The position numbers were made by a program, and so were the translations under genes. Source: Bradyrhizobium sp. U87765 SZCCT0048 (GTDB lineage Bacteria; Pseudomonadota; Alphaproteobacteria; Rhizobiales; Xanthobacteraceae). From it: DNA of 64,000 nt. The notes under the pieces are model-generated. The model did no database searches, had not been told where the DNA came from, and was given only the letters and a program-made list of their open reading frames with translations. The DNA lies in NCBI RefSeq assembly GCF_018131225.1, contig NZ_JAFCMM010000005.1:434001-498000 (forward strand), in the 5' to 3' direction. Shown here piece by piece: positions 34,190-43,072 of the stretch. The stretch's first letter is position 1; the number at the start of each line of letters is the position of its first letter.

Positions 34190-34272
34190 ATGGACCTCGT
34201 GATATCGTCCTGCCCCGATTTTGCCCGGATTCATGGGGTTTTCACAATGGGGTTGACGGGTACACACAAGCC

Positions 34273-34330
34273 TTTCCAATGCGGCCGCGATCAAGACAAA
34301 ACAAGGTCCATTTGATGGACCGATTGGAAA
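34273..34330 (+). promoter_or_regulatory. candidate IclR operator, nested inverted repeats
   Basis: A 17-bp palindrome, GGTCCAT TTG ATGGACC (34305-34321), is nested inside TTTCCAAT (34273-34280) and ATTGGAAA (34323-34330). It sits 39 bp upstream of the dctP start and between the divergent iclR and dctP genes. Size and position fit IclR-family operators. Confidence 0.6.
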
Positions 34331-34359
34331 CGCTGACGTCAATGCCGGGAGAGCAATTC

Positions 34360-35379
34360 ATGACACTGTCGCGCCGCACCTTCCTGTCGGGGGTGTCCAC
34401 CGCCGTCGCCGCGGGCACGCTGGGAGCGCCGTTCGTCGCGCGCGCCGCGCAGCCCGATTTCACCTACAAGTACGCCAACAACCTGCCTGATACGCACCCC
34501 ATGAACATCCGCGCCCGCGAGATGGCGGCGGCGATCCGCGCCGAGACCGACGGGCGTTTCGATCTGCAGGTGTTTCCCAACAACCAACTGGGCTCGGACA
34601 CCGACACGCTGAGCCAGCTGCGCTCCGGCGGCGTCGAGTTCTTCACCCTGTCGGGCCTCATTCTCTCCACGCTGGTGCCGGCGGCGGCGATCAACGGCGT
34701 CGGCTTTGCCTTCCCCAACACCGACGCGGTGTGGAAGGCGATGGACGGCGCGCTCGGCGCCTTCGTGCGTGAGGAGATCGCGAAAGCCAATCTCGTCGCC
34801 ATGGACAAGATCTGGGACAACGGCTTCCGCCAGATCACGTCGTCGACCAAACCGATCGTCGGCCCCGAGGATCTGAAAGGTTTCAAGATCCGCGTGCCGG
34901 TGTCGCCGCTGTGGACCTCGATGTTCAAGGCGTTCGAGGCCGCGCCGGCGTCGATCAACTTCAACGAGGTGTATTCCTCGCTGCAGACCAAGGTGGTCGA
35001 GGGCCAGGAGAACCCGCTGGCGCTGATCTCGACCGCAAAACTCTACGAGGTGCAGGTCTACTGCTCCGTCACCAACCACATGTGGGACGGCTTCTGGTTC
35101 CTCGCCAACCGCCGCGCCTGGGAGAAGATCCCGGCCGACATGCGCGCCGTCGTCGCCAAGCACATCAACGCCGCCGCAGAGCTCGAGCGCGCCGATGTGG
35201 CGGGCCTCAACGCCAGTGTCGAGAAGGAGCTGACCGCGCGCGGCCTCAAGTTCAACCAGCCCGATCCGGCGCCATTCCGCGACAAGCTGCGCAAGGCCGG
35301 CTTCTACAGCGAGTGGAAGGGCAAGTTCGGCGACAAGGGGTGGTCGACGCTCGAGGCCGCGGTGGGCCAGCTATCGTGA
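34360..35379 (+). CDS. dctP: TRAP transporter substrate-binding protein (DctP family)
   Basis: A 339-residue periplasmic binding protein. The start ATG 34360 has GGGAG seven bases upstream. A Tat-type signal peptide (MTLSRRTFLSGVSTAVAAGT, cleavage near ARA) precedes the mature DctP fold: FTYKYANNLPDTHPMNIRAREMAAAIRAETDGRFDLQVFPNNQLGSD, then the ligand-binding arginine region GFKIRVPVSPLWTSMFKAFEAAPASINFNEVYSSLQTKVVEGQENP. It binds an organic acid for the fused membrane subunit encoded next. The substrate is unknown; neighbouring acyl-CoA genes suggest a carboxylate. Confidence 0.92.
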   Translation: MTLSRRTFLSGVSTAVAAGTLGAPFVARAAQPDFTYKYANNLPDTHPMNIRAREMAAAIRAETDGRFDLQVFPNNQLGSDTDTLSQLRSGGVEFFTLSGLILSTLVPAAAINGVGFAFPNTDAVWKAMDGALGAFVREEIAKANLVAMDKIWDNGFRQITSSTKPIVGPEDLKGFKIRVPVSPLWTSMFKAFEAAPASINFNEVYSSLQTKVVEGQENPLALISTAKLYEVQVYCSVTNHMWDGFWFLANRRAWEKIPADMRAVVAKHINAAAELERADVAGLNASVEKELTARGLKFNQPDPAPFRDKLRKAGFYSEWKGKFGDKGWSTLEAAVGQLS

Positions 35380-37268
35380 GCGTGATGGCCCACAGCCCGG
35401 GCCATGACGGCGTGCATGCCGGCGGCGCAGCCGTCGGCATCCGCGCCGTGCTCGCCCGGCTCGACGGCGGCCTCGGCCGCCTGGTCGAGCTCGCCGCCGC
35501 GGCGCTGGTGCTCGCCGAGGTGATCATCCTGTTCGCCGGCGTGGTCGCGCGCTATGGCCTGCAACGGCCGCTGATCTGGTCGGACGAGCTGGCCTCGATG
35601 CTGTTCCTGTGGCTCGCCATGCTGGGCTCGGCGATCGCGCTGCGCCGGGGCGAGCACATGCGGATGACCGCGCTGGTCGCGCGTCTCTCGCCGCCGGCGC
35701 GTGCCTTTCTCGATGTCGTCGCCATCGGCGCGGCGCTCGCGTTCCTTGCCTTCATCGCCTGGCCGGCGTTCGAATACGCCCAGGAAGAAACCTTCATCAC
35801 CACGCCGGCGCTGGAGATCTCCAATGCATGGCGCGCCGCGGCGCTGCCCGTCGGCATCGGCGTCATGGTAATGTTCGCGCTGCTGCGCCTCGCCCGCGAG
35901 GCGAGTCTGATGCGCGTATTTGGTGCACTGGCGACGCTGGCAGCGATCGGCGCGGCGTTCTGGCTCGCCGAGCCGCTGTTCCGCGGCCTCGGCAACTTCA
36001 ATCTCGTGATCTTCTTCGTCGGCGTCGTCGCGGTCGCGGTGTTCACCGGCGTGCCCATCGCCTTCGCGTTCGGCCTTGCGGTTTATGGCTATCTCGCGCT
36101 CACCACCCGCACGCCGATGATGGTGCTGGTCGGCCGCATGGACGAGGGCATGAGCCATCTCATCCTGCTGGCGGTGCCGCTGTTCGTGTTTCTGGGCCTG
36201 CTGATCGAGATGACCGGCATGGCGCGCGCCATGGTCGCGTGCCTTGCGAGCCTGCTCGGCCACGTCCGCGGTGGTCTCCAGTACGTCCTGATCGGCGCGA
36301 TGTACCTGGTGTCCGGAATCTCCGGGGCCAAGGCCGCCGACATGGCGGCGGTGGCGCCGGTGCTGTTTCCGGAAATGATCAAGCGCGGGGCGAAGCCCGG
36401 CGATCTCGTTGCGCTGCTCGCCACCACCGGCGCGCAGACCGAGACCGTGCCGCCGAGCCTCGTGCTGATCACCATCGGCTCGGTCACCGGCGTGTCAATC
36501 GCCGCGCTGTTCACCGGCGGGCTTCTGCCCGGCGTGGTGCTGGCGCTGGCGCTCGGCCTCGTGGTGTGGTGGCGCGCCCGCCGCGCGGAGGTGACGCTGC
36601 CGCCGCGCGCCAGCGGACGGCAGATCGGCCGCGCGCTGCTGGTGGCCTTGCCGGCGCTGGCGCTGCCGTTCGTCATCCGTGCCGCCGTCGTCGAGGGCGT
36701 TGCGACCGCGACCGAAGTGTCGACCATCGGCATCGTCTATGCGGTGCTCGCGGGCCTTCTCATCTACCGCCAGTTCGACTGGTCGCGTCTCCTGCCGATG
36801 CTCGTCGACACCGCCTGTCTGTCCGGTGCGATCCTCCTGATCATCGGCACCGCCACCGGCATGGCGTGGGGGCTGACGCAATCCGGCTTCTCGCGCGCGC
36901 TGGCCGCGGCCATGACCGGCCTGCCGGGCGGCGCCGCCACCTTCATGGTGGTGTCGATCGCCGCCTTCGTGGTGCTGGGCTCGGTGCTGGAGGGCATTCC
37001 CGCCATCGTGCTGTTCGGGCCGCTGCTGTTCCCGATCGCCCGCGCGGTCGGCATCCACGAGGTGCACTATGCCATGGTGGTGATCCTCGCCATGGGCATC
37101 GGCCTGTTCGCGCCGCCGTTCGGTGTCGGCTATTATGCCGCCTGCGCCATCGCCCGCGTCGCGCCCCATGAAGGCATCAAGCCGATCTGGGGTTACATGC
37201 TGGCGCTGCTGATCGGCACGGCGGTGATCGCCGCGGTGCCGTGGATCTCCATCGGCTTCCTGCCATGA
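35376..37268 (+). CDS. TRAP transporter fused permease (DctQ-DctM)
   Basis: A 630-residue fusion. Residues about 25-190 are the small DctQ subunit with four TM segments (LVELAAAALVLAEVIILFAGVVARYGLQRPLIWSDELASMLFLWLAMLGSAIALRRGEHM). After a short linker the large DctM subunit follows with about twelve TM segments (FFVGVVAVAVFTGVPIAFAFGLAVYGYLAL ... VPLFVFLGLLIEMTGMARAMV ... GLFAPPFGVGYYAACAIARV). GTG 35376 overlaps the dctP stop; ATG 35385 is an alternative. It uses the sodium or proton gradient to import the ligand delivered by DctP. Fused QM proteins are known but less common than separate subunits. Confidence 0.9.
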   Translation: MSVMAHSPGHDGVHAGGAAVGIRAVLARLDGGLGRLVELAAAALVLAEVIILFAGVVARYGLQRPLIWSDELASMLFLWLAMLGSAIALRRGEHMRMTALVARLSPPARAFLDVVAIGAALAFLAFIAWPAFEYAQEETFITTPALEISNAWRAAALPVGIGVMVMFALLRLAREASLMRVFGALATLAAIGAAFWLAEPLFRGLGNFNLVIFFVGVVAVAVFTGVPIAFAFGLAVYGYLALTTRTPMMVLVGRMDEGMSHLILLAVPLFVFLGLLIEMTGMARAMVACLASLLGHVRGGLQYVLIGAMYLVSGISGAKAADMAAVAPVLFPEMIKRGAKPGDLVALLATTGAQTETVPPSLVLITIGSVTGVSIAALFTGGLLPGVVLALALGLVVWWRARRAEVTLPPRASGRQIGRALLVALPALALPFVIRAAVVEGVATATEVSTIGIVYAVLAGLLIYRQFDWSRLLPMLVDTACLSGAILLIIGTATGMAWGLTQSGFSRALAAAMTGLPGGAATFMVVSIAAFVVLGSVLEGIPAIVLFGPLLFPIARAVGIHEVHYAMVVILAMGIGLFAPPFGVGYYAACAIARVAPHEGIKPIWGYMLALLIGTAVIAAVPWISIGFLP

Positions 37269-37297
37269 CGTTTTCACTTTCGTAACGGAGAGACCTG

Positions 37298-38467
37298 ATG
37301 ACCCGCGCATCCATCGTCGGTTGGGCCCACAGCCCGTTCGGCAAGCTCGACGACCCCGATGTCGAAAGCCTGCTCGGCCGCGTCTCGACGACGGCCCTGG
37401 AGCATGCCGGCGTCGACGCCCATGAGGTCGACGGCGTCTATGTCGGCGTCATGAACAGCGGCTTCTCCAAGCAGGGCTTCGAGGGCGCGCAGGTCGCCTT
37501 GAGTGTGCCGGAGCTGGCCCATGTGCCGGCGACCCATCTGGAGAACGCCTGCGCCACCGGCTCGGCGGCGCTCTATGCCGCGCTCGACTTCGTCGACAGC
37601 GGCCGCGGCCGCATTGCCCTGGTCGTCGGCGCCGAGAAGATGACGGCCAAGCCCACCGCCGAGACCGGCGATATTCTCCTGAGCGCGTCCTACCGCAAGG
37701 AGGAGGGCGACATCCCCGGCGGCTTTGCCGGCGTGTTCGGCCGCATCGCCCAGAACTACTTTCAGCGCTACGGCGACCGCAGCGCCGAGCTCGCCCACAT
37801 CGCCGCCAAGAACCATCGCAACGGCGTCGTCAATCCGTTCGCCCAGATGCGCCGCGATTTTGGCTTCGAGTTCTGCAACACCGTCAGCGACAAGAACCCC
37901 TATGTCGCCGCGCCCCTGCGCCGCACCGACTGCTCGCTGATTTCCGACGGCGCCGCCGCCATTGTCATCGCCGACGCGGAGACCGCGGCAACGCTGCAGC
38001 GTGCGGTGGGATTCCGCGCCCGCCAGCATGTCAACGACATCCTGCCGCTGTCGCGCCGCGATCCCACCGCGTTCGCCGGCGGCCGTCTCGCCTGGGACAA
38101 GGCGCGCGCCGAGGCCGGCGTCACCCTCGACGATCTCAGCCTGGTCGAGACCCATGACTGCTTCACCATCGCCGAGCTGATCGAGTACGAGGCGATGGGC
38201 CTCGCCGCGCCGGGCGAAGGTTATCGCGTGGTGCGCGACGGCATCGCCGAGAAGGGCGGGCGGCTGCCGATCAATCCGTCGGGCGGGCTCAAGTCCAAGG
38301 GCCACCCGGTCGGCGCCACCGGCGTCTCCATGCATGTCATGGCCTGTTTGCAGCTGATGGGCGAGGCCGGCGACATGCAGATCGATGGCGCGAAGCTCGC
38401 CGGCGTGTTCAACATGGGCGGCGCCGCGGTTGCCAACTATGTTTCGATCCTGGAGCGGCAGAAGTGA
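37298..38467 (+). CDS. thiolase family protein, SCP2-type
   Basis: A 389-residue thiolase-fold enzyme. The nucleophile is Cys85 in ENACATGSAAL; the HDCF segment (VETHDCFTIAEL) and GHPVGATG with His336 are present. The second catalytic cysteine of classical thiolases is absent; the C terminus reads FNMGGAAVANYV, as in the SCP2/lipid-transfer branch. Such enzymes cleave or condense branched or aromatic beta-ketoacyl-CoAs. GGAGA lies eight bases before the ATG. It follows the TRAP permease by 29 bp and overlaps the acyl-CoA ligase gene by 4 bp, so it is part of the operon. Confidence 0.9.
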   Translation: MTRASIVGWAHSPFGKLDDPDVESLLGRVSTTALEHAGVDAHEVDGVYVGVMNSGFSKQGFEGAQVALSVPELAHVPATHLENACATGSAALYAALDFVDSGRGRIALVVGAEKMTAKPTAETGDILLSASYRKEEGDIPGGFAGVFGRIAQNYFQRYGDRSAELAHIAAKNHRNGVVNPFAQMRRDFGFEFCNTVSDKNPYVAAPLRRTDCSLISDGAAAIVIADAETAATLQRAVGFRARQHVNDILPLSRRDPTAFAGGRLAWDKARAEAGVTLDDLSLVETHDCFTIAELIEYEAMGLAAPGEGYRVVRDGIAEKGGRLPINPSGGLKSKGHPVGATGVSMHVMACLQLMGEAGDMQIDGAKLAGVFNMGGAAVANYVSILERQK

Positions 38468-40104
38468 GCGGCGGCCTCGACCATTCGCCGAAGGGGGGTC
38501 TCGCGCCGGTGTCGCAGCGGGTGATGAACCTGTCGCATTTCGCGCGCCAGGCTGCCCGCCGCCACGGCGCCGACATCGCCTTCGTCTGGGGCGAGCAGCA
38601 GTGGACATGGACGGCGTTCGACCGCCGTGTCGACGCGATGGCGGCCGCGCTCGCCGCGCGCGGCATCGGCAAGGGCGACCGCGTGCTGGTGCAGTCGAAG
38701 AACTGCAACCAGATGTTCGAATCGATGTTCGCCTGCTTCCGCATCGGCGCGGTGTGGGTGCCGACCAACTTCCGCCAGACGCCGGATGACGTCGCCTATC
38801 TCGGCGCCGCGAGTGGCGCGGTGGCGATGATCTGCCACAGTGAATGCCCGGATCATGCCACGGCGGCGCGCGCCGCGGCGCCGGCGATCCGCGTGCTGAT
38901 CGAGATCGGCGGGGCGACGTTCGGTGAGGATTACGATGCGCTGGTGCGCGCCCATGACGGCGCCGCCGTGACGGAAGCGGACGTGACGCGCGACGATCCC
39001 TGCTGGTTCTTCTTCACCTCCGGCACCACCGGCCGGCCGAAGGCCGCGGTGCTGACCCACGGCCAGATGGCGTTCGTCATCACCAATCATCTCTGCGACC
39101 TGATGCCGGGCACGACGTCCGCAGACGCTTCGCTGGTGGTGGCGCCGCTGTCCCACGGCGCCGGCATCCATGCGCTGGTGCAGACCGCGCGGGCCGTCAA
39201 GACCGTGCTGCCGGCGTCCGATCGCTTCGACGTCGACGAAGCGTGGCGGCTGGTCGAATGCTGTCGCATCACCAACATGTTCACCGTGCCGACCATCCTG
39301 AAAATGCTCGCCGAGCATCCGTCCGTCGACGCCTATGATCATTCCTCGCTGCGTTATGTCATCTACGCCGGCGCGCCGATGTACCGCGAGGACCAGAAGC
39401 GCGCGCTCGGCAAGCTCGGCAAGGTGCTGGTGCAGTATTTCGGCCTCGGCGAAGTCACGGGCAATATCACCGTGCTGCCGCCGGCGCTGCATGATGCGGA
39501 GGATCATCCGACCGCGCGCATCGGCACCTGCGGCTTCGCCCGCACCGGCATGCAGATTTCGATTCAGGACGATCAGGGGCACGAACGCGCGCCCGGCGAG
39601 ACCGGCGAGATCTGTGTCTGCGGCCCGGCGGTGTTCGCCGGCTACTACGACAATCCCGAAGCCAACGCGAAGGCGTTCCGCGACGGCTGGTTCCGCACCG
39701 GCGATCTCGGCCATGTCGATGCGGAGGGCTTCCTCTACATCACCGGCCGCGCCTCGGACATGTACATTTCGGGTGGGTCGAACATCTATCCCCGCGAGAT
39801 CGAGGAGAAGCTATTGACCCATCCGGCGCTCGCCGAGGTCGCGGTGGTCGGCGTGCCCGATCCGACCTGGGGCGAGGTCGGCGTCGCGGTGTGCGTGCTG
39901 GCGGAAGGGGCACAGCTCAACGAGCCGGAGCTGCTCGCCTGGGCCGACGGCAAGGTGGCGCGCTACAAGCTACCGAAGCGCGTGGTGTTCTGGGACGCGC
40001 TGCCGAAATCGGCCTATGGCAAGATCACCAAGAAAGCCGTCCGCGACGAACTCGCCGCCCGCGGCCTGCTGCCGCTCGACAAGCCGGCCGCGGCGGCGGG
40101 ATAG
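38464..40104 (+). CDS. acyl-CoA synthetase, AMP-forming
   Basis: A 546-residue adenylating enzyme. The P-loop FFFTSGTTGRPKAAVLTH starts near residue 180; later motifs are YFGLGEVTGNIT, the hinge region GWFRTGDLGHVDAEGFLYITGRASDMYISGGSNIYPREIEE and the catalytic lysine in LPKSAYGKITKKAVRDEL. The GTG start overlaps the thiolase TGA. It converts a carboxylic acid imported by the TRAP system to its CoA ester with ATP. The acid is not identifiable from sequence; the lack of obvious long-chain features is compatible with a medium-chain, aromatic or terpenoid acid. Confidence 0.92.
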   Translation: MSGGLDHSPKGGLAPVSQRVMNLSHFARQAARRHGADIAFVWGEQQWTWTAFDRRVDAMAAALAARGIGKGDRVLVQSKNCNQMFESMFACFRIGAVWVPTNFRQTPDDVAYLGAASGAVAMICHSECPDHATAARAAAPAIRVLIEIGGATFGEDYDALVRAHDGAAVTEADVTRDDPCWFFFTSGTTGRPKAAVLTHGQMAFVITNHLCDLMPGTTSADASLVVAPLSHGAGIHALVQTARAVKTVLPASDRFDVDEAWRLVECCRITNMFTVPTILKMLAEHPSVDAYDHSSLRYVIYAGAPMYREDQKRALGKLGKVLVQYFGLGEVTGNITVLPPALHDAEDHPTARIGTCGFARTGMQISIQDDQGHERAPGETGEICVCGPAVFAGYYDNPEANAKAFRDGWFRTGDLGHVDAEGFLYITGRASDMYISGGSNIYPREIEEKLLTHPALAEVAVVGVPDPTWGEVGVAVCVLAEGAQLNEPELLAWADGKVARYKLPKRVVFWDALPKSAYGKITKKAVRDELAARGLLPLDKPAAAAG

Positions 40105-40112
40105 CTTATTTC

Positions 40113-40985
40113 GTCATGGCCGGGCTTGACCCGGCCATCCACGTCTTTCTTGTTGCAAAGCTGCAAAGACGTGGATGCCCGGGACGAGCCCGGGCATGAC
40201 GGAGAAGGTGGAACTGCCCTCTCCGCGGCTGCGCCTCTCTCCCCTCATGGTGAGGAGCGCGGCACGCGCGTCTTTTGCGTTTCGTCGTCGCCGGGCTTGT
40301 CCCGGCGACCCCGATCAGGAAGGCACTGCGTCCCTCAGCGGGGTGGCCGGGACAAGCCCGGCCACGACAGAAGAAGACCATGAGGCCGCTGCATCGCGGC
40401 CTCATCCTTCGAGACGGCGCGATGCGCCTCCTCAGGATGAGGCGTGAGGCCTGGACAGAGAATGGATCGGATGTTCGCACGTGTTATCCCCTGCCGCGCG
40501 CACCTCTCTCCTCATCGTGAGGAGCGCGGCACGCGCGTCTTTTGCGTTTTGTCGTCGCCGGGCTTGTCCCGGCGACCCCGATCAGGAAGGCACTGCGTCC
40601 CTCAGCGGGGTGGCCGGGACAAGCCCGACCACGACAGAAGAAGACCATGAGGCCGCTGCATCGCGGCCTCATCCTTCGAGACGGCGCGATGCGCCTCCTC
40701 AGGATGAGGAGTGAGGCCTGGACAGAGAATGGATCGGATGTTCGCACGTGTTATCCCCTGCCGCGCGCACCTCTCTCCTCATCGTGAGGGGCGCGGCACG
40801 CGCGTCTTTTGTGTTTTGTCGTCGCCGGGCTTGTCCCGGCGACCCCGATCAGGAAGGCACTGCGTCCCTCAGCGGGGTGGCCGGGACAAGCCCGGCCACG
40901 ACAGAAGAAGACCATGAGGCCGCTGCGTCGCGGGCCTCATCCTTCGAGACGCGGCTGCGCCGCTCCTCAGGATGAGGGATAGCGT
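40113..40985. repeat. tandem 267-bp repeats with families B, C and E
   Basis: The 969-bp gap 40105-41073 opens with a family B hairpin pair (CATGGCCGGGCTTGACCCGG ... GACGTGGATGCCCGGGACGA). Then a 267-bp unit is repeated: near-identical stretches begin at about 40234, 40501 and 40768, each containing GAGGAGCGCGGCACGCGCGT, a family E hairpin (GTCGCCGGGCTTGTCCCGGC) and CTCATCCTTCGAGACG. The first two copies encode the same spurious 81-codon frame. The last copy is truncated. No gene was recognised. Confidence 0.9.
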
Positions 40986-41073
40986 CGACCGGAGAGATGT
41001 GCGTCAACCGTTATCGATACGCAGCAACGCGAAGAAACTCGAAAACCAACCTCTGACCTGGAGACCTCCCACC

Positions 41074-41829
41074 ATGACCCCCACCATTCTTGTCACCGGC
41101 GGCGCGTCCGGTATCGGCTTTGCGATCGCGCAGGGCATCGTGGCGCATGGCTGGCGCGTCGTCGTCGCCGATGTCGTCGAGACGAGCATCGCCAGGGCGC
41201 GCGAGGAACTGGCGGATGCCAAGGACCGCGTCCACTTCGTGCGCTTCGACGTCGCCGACGAGGCCGCGGTGGTCGGCGCCATCGAGGCGATCGAGCGTGA
41301 TTTTGGCGCGCTCGACGGCGTCGTCAATTCCGCCGGCATCGGCCGCGACGTGCCGGCGCTGGAGACCAGTGCCGAGCTGTTCCGCAAAATTCTCGATATC
41401 AATCTCGTCGGCAGCTTCGTGGTGGCGCGCGAGGCGGGCAAGCGCATGGCGGCGCGCGGCCGCGGCGCCATCGTCAATATCTCATCGGTGTCGGGGCTGC
41501 GCGGCAATGCCGGCCGCGTCGCCTATGGCTCGTCCAAGGCCGGCGTCGTGATGATGACCCAGATCATGGCGGTGGAGCTTGCCGCGAAGGGCGTGCGCGT
41601 CAATGCGATCGCGCCGGGGCCGATCGAAACGCCGCTGGTCAAGGAGATGCACTCGGCGGGATCGCGCGCCGAGTGGATCGAGCGCGTGCCGCAGCGCCGC
41701 TACGCCGCGCCGGGCGAACTGGTCGGGGCGGCGCTGTTCCTGCTCGACCCGGCGCAGTCGAGCTTCGTCACCGGCCAGACGCTTGCGGTCGATGGCGGCT
41801 TCGTCGCCGGCGGCATGCTCGGCAAATGA
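41074..41829 (+). CDS. short-chain dehydrogenase/reductase
   Basis: A 251-residue classical SDR. The nucleotide-binding motif is TGGASGIG (8-15); NSAGIG follows. The catalytic Ser lies in NISSVSG, with Tyr151 and Lys155 in AYGSSKAG; PGPIETPL and the C-terminal SFVTGQTLAVDGGF are standard. GGAGA lies nine bases before ATG 41074; the longer frame from 40972 begins in repeat DNA. It could supply a hydroxyacyl-CoA or alcohol dehydrogenase step for the upstream TRAP-ligase-thiolase operon, although a 970-bp repeat gap separates them. Confidence 0.9.
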   Translation: MTPTILVTGGASGIGFAIAQGIVAHGWRVVVADVVETSIARAREELADAKDRVHFVRFDVADEAAVVGAIEAIERDFGALDGVVNSAGIGRDVPALETSAELFRKILDINLVGSFVVAREAGKRMAARGRGAIVNISSVSGLRGNAGRVAYGSSKAGVVMMTQIMAVELAAKGVRVNAIAPGPIETPLVKEMHSAGSRAEWIERVPQRRYAAPGELVGAALFLLDPAQSSFVTGQTLAVDGGFVAGGMLGK

Positions 41830-41870
41830 GGCGCAACGCGCCGCGCGTCGCCGCGTCCGGCGTGCCGGCA

Positions 41871-42389
41871 TCACCGCATCAGCAGCGGATCGACGGAGAT
41901 GTCATGCTTCATGGCGCGCAGCGCGAACGTCGAGCGCGACTGGCGGATGCCGTCGATGCGGTACAGCGTCTCGCGCAGGAAGCGCTCGTAATGTTCAGTG
42001 CCGGCGACCGCGAGCTTGACCAGATAGTCGTAGTCGCCGGTGACGAGATGTGCCTCGATCACCTCCGGGCAGCGCGCCAGCGCGCTGCCGAATTTCTCCA
42101 GCACCTTGTCGTCGTGGCGGTCGAGCGTGATCTCGACGAATACGATGTTGGGCGCGCCGATCACCTTGTTGTCGAGCACGGCGACATAGCCGGCGATCGC
42201 GCCGGCCGCCTCCAGCCGCTTGACCCGCGTCCAGCACGGCGACGGCGACAGCCCGACCTTGTCGGCGAGCTCGCTCATGCTGAGGCGGCCGTCGGCGCGC
42301 AGCGCCGAAAGGATCTTGCGATCGATCAGGTCAAGGCCGTTGTCGGCGCCGGCTGTCCCGTTTTCGGATCGTTTATTCTGCCTTGCCAT
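41871..42389 (-). CDS. Lrp/AsnC-family transcriptional regulator
   Basis: A 172-residue regulator. The HTH is LDLIDRKILSALRADGRLSMSELADKVGLSPSPCWTRVKRLEAAGAIAGYVAVLD and the C-terminal RAM/ligand domain includes FVEITLDRHDDKVLEKFGSALARCPEVIEAHLVTGDYDYLVKLAVAGTEHYERFL. ATG 42389 is preferred over 42536 because the extension is not Lrp-like. It is divergent from the two PPC-domain genes (131-bp gap) and probably controls them in response to an amino acid. Confidence 0.9.
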   Translation of the reverse strand: MARQNKRSENGTAGADNGLDLIDRKILSALRADGRLSMSELADKVGLSPSPCWTRVKRLEAAGAIAGYVAVLDNKVIGAPNIVFVEITLDRHDDKVLEKFGSALARCPEVIEAHLVTGDYDYLVKLAVAGTEHYERFLRETLYRIDGIRQSRSTFALRAMKHDISVDPLLMR

Positions 42390-42520
42390 GTTCCGCCCAT
42401 GAATCATTCTGTGATTGCTTGGTATGGCGGGTAATTCAGCAAGAAAATGCCCGTCGCGCCAGTAGAATGATCTGCAAGAGTGATGTCGGTGAGGAAACCG
42501 CTTCAGCAGGGAGGCCAGCC

Positions 42521-43072
42521 ATGCTCGCGCTCGCAATGTCCACCGCGCCCCGTCCGCGCACCCTGATCCATCCCGGCCGCTTCGATCCCGTGCGCATCCG
42601 CAGCATGCATGCCGCGTCGGCGCGGCACTTCCGCCTCGCCTTGCAGCCCGGCCTCAGCCTGTTCGACGCGCTGGTGGGGCCGCTGGCGGCGGAAGGCGTC
42701 ACCAGCGCCTCCACCACCATTCTCGGCGGCGCGTTCGCGCAGCTGCATTACTGCGTGGCGCCGCCGACGCCGGGGGGGCCCGCGGTGATCGCCTACAGCG
42801 CGCCGATCGACGCCGGTGCCGCGTTCCTGATCTTCGGCAACGCCACGCTCGGCAAGAGTATGCACGGCGCGCCGCTGGTGCATTGCCATGCCACGCTGCG
42901 CACCGCCGCGGGCGAGGTGAAGGGCGGCCATCTCATCCCCGAGGCGTGCATCGTCGGCGCCGAGCCGATCGGCGTGCTGGTGACGTCGCTCGATGCCTTC
43001 GAACTGCGCCAGGCGTTCGATCCGGAGACCAACATTCCACTGCTGCAGCCACGGGAGCGAGGCGATGACTGA
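42521..43072 (+). CDS. PPC/DUF296-domain protein, larger partner
   Basis: A 183-residue protein with a single PCC/PPC (DUF296) fold: FRLALQPGLSLFDALVGPLAAEGVTSASTTILGGAFAQLHYCVAP, then PLVHCHATLRTAAGEVKGGHLIPEACIVGAEPIGVLVTSLDAFEL. The HxH in VHCH and the GGHL segment are typical metal-binding features of bacterial PPC proteins. GGGAGG lies seven bases before the ATG. It overlaps the next, also PPC, gene by 8 bp. The domain is known from plant AT-hook proteins; in bacteria the function is unknown. Confidence 0.8.
   Translation: MLALAMSTAPRPRTLIHPGRFDPVRIRSMHAASARHFRLALQPGLSLFDALVGPLAAEGVTSASTTILGGAFAQLHYCVAPPTPGGPAVIAYSAPIDAGAAFLIFGNATLGKSMHGAPLVHCHATLRTAAGEVKGGHLIPEACIVGAEPIGVLVTSLDAFELRQAFDPETNIPLLQPRERGDD

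Noticed and set aside
40275..40787. Two identical 81-codon frames that look like duplicated small genes
   Set aside because: They repeat because the underlying 267-bp DNA unit repeats, and they consist of hairpin sequence rather than coding sequence.
40234..40985. Possible CRISPR array
   Set aside because: The repeat unit is 267 bp with no 20-40 bp spacers of unique sequence and no cas genes nearby.
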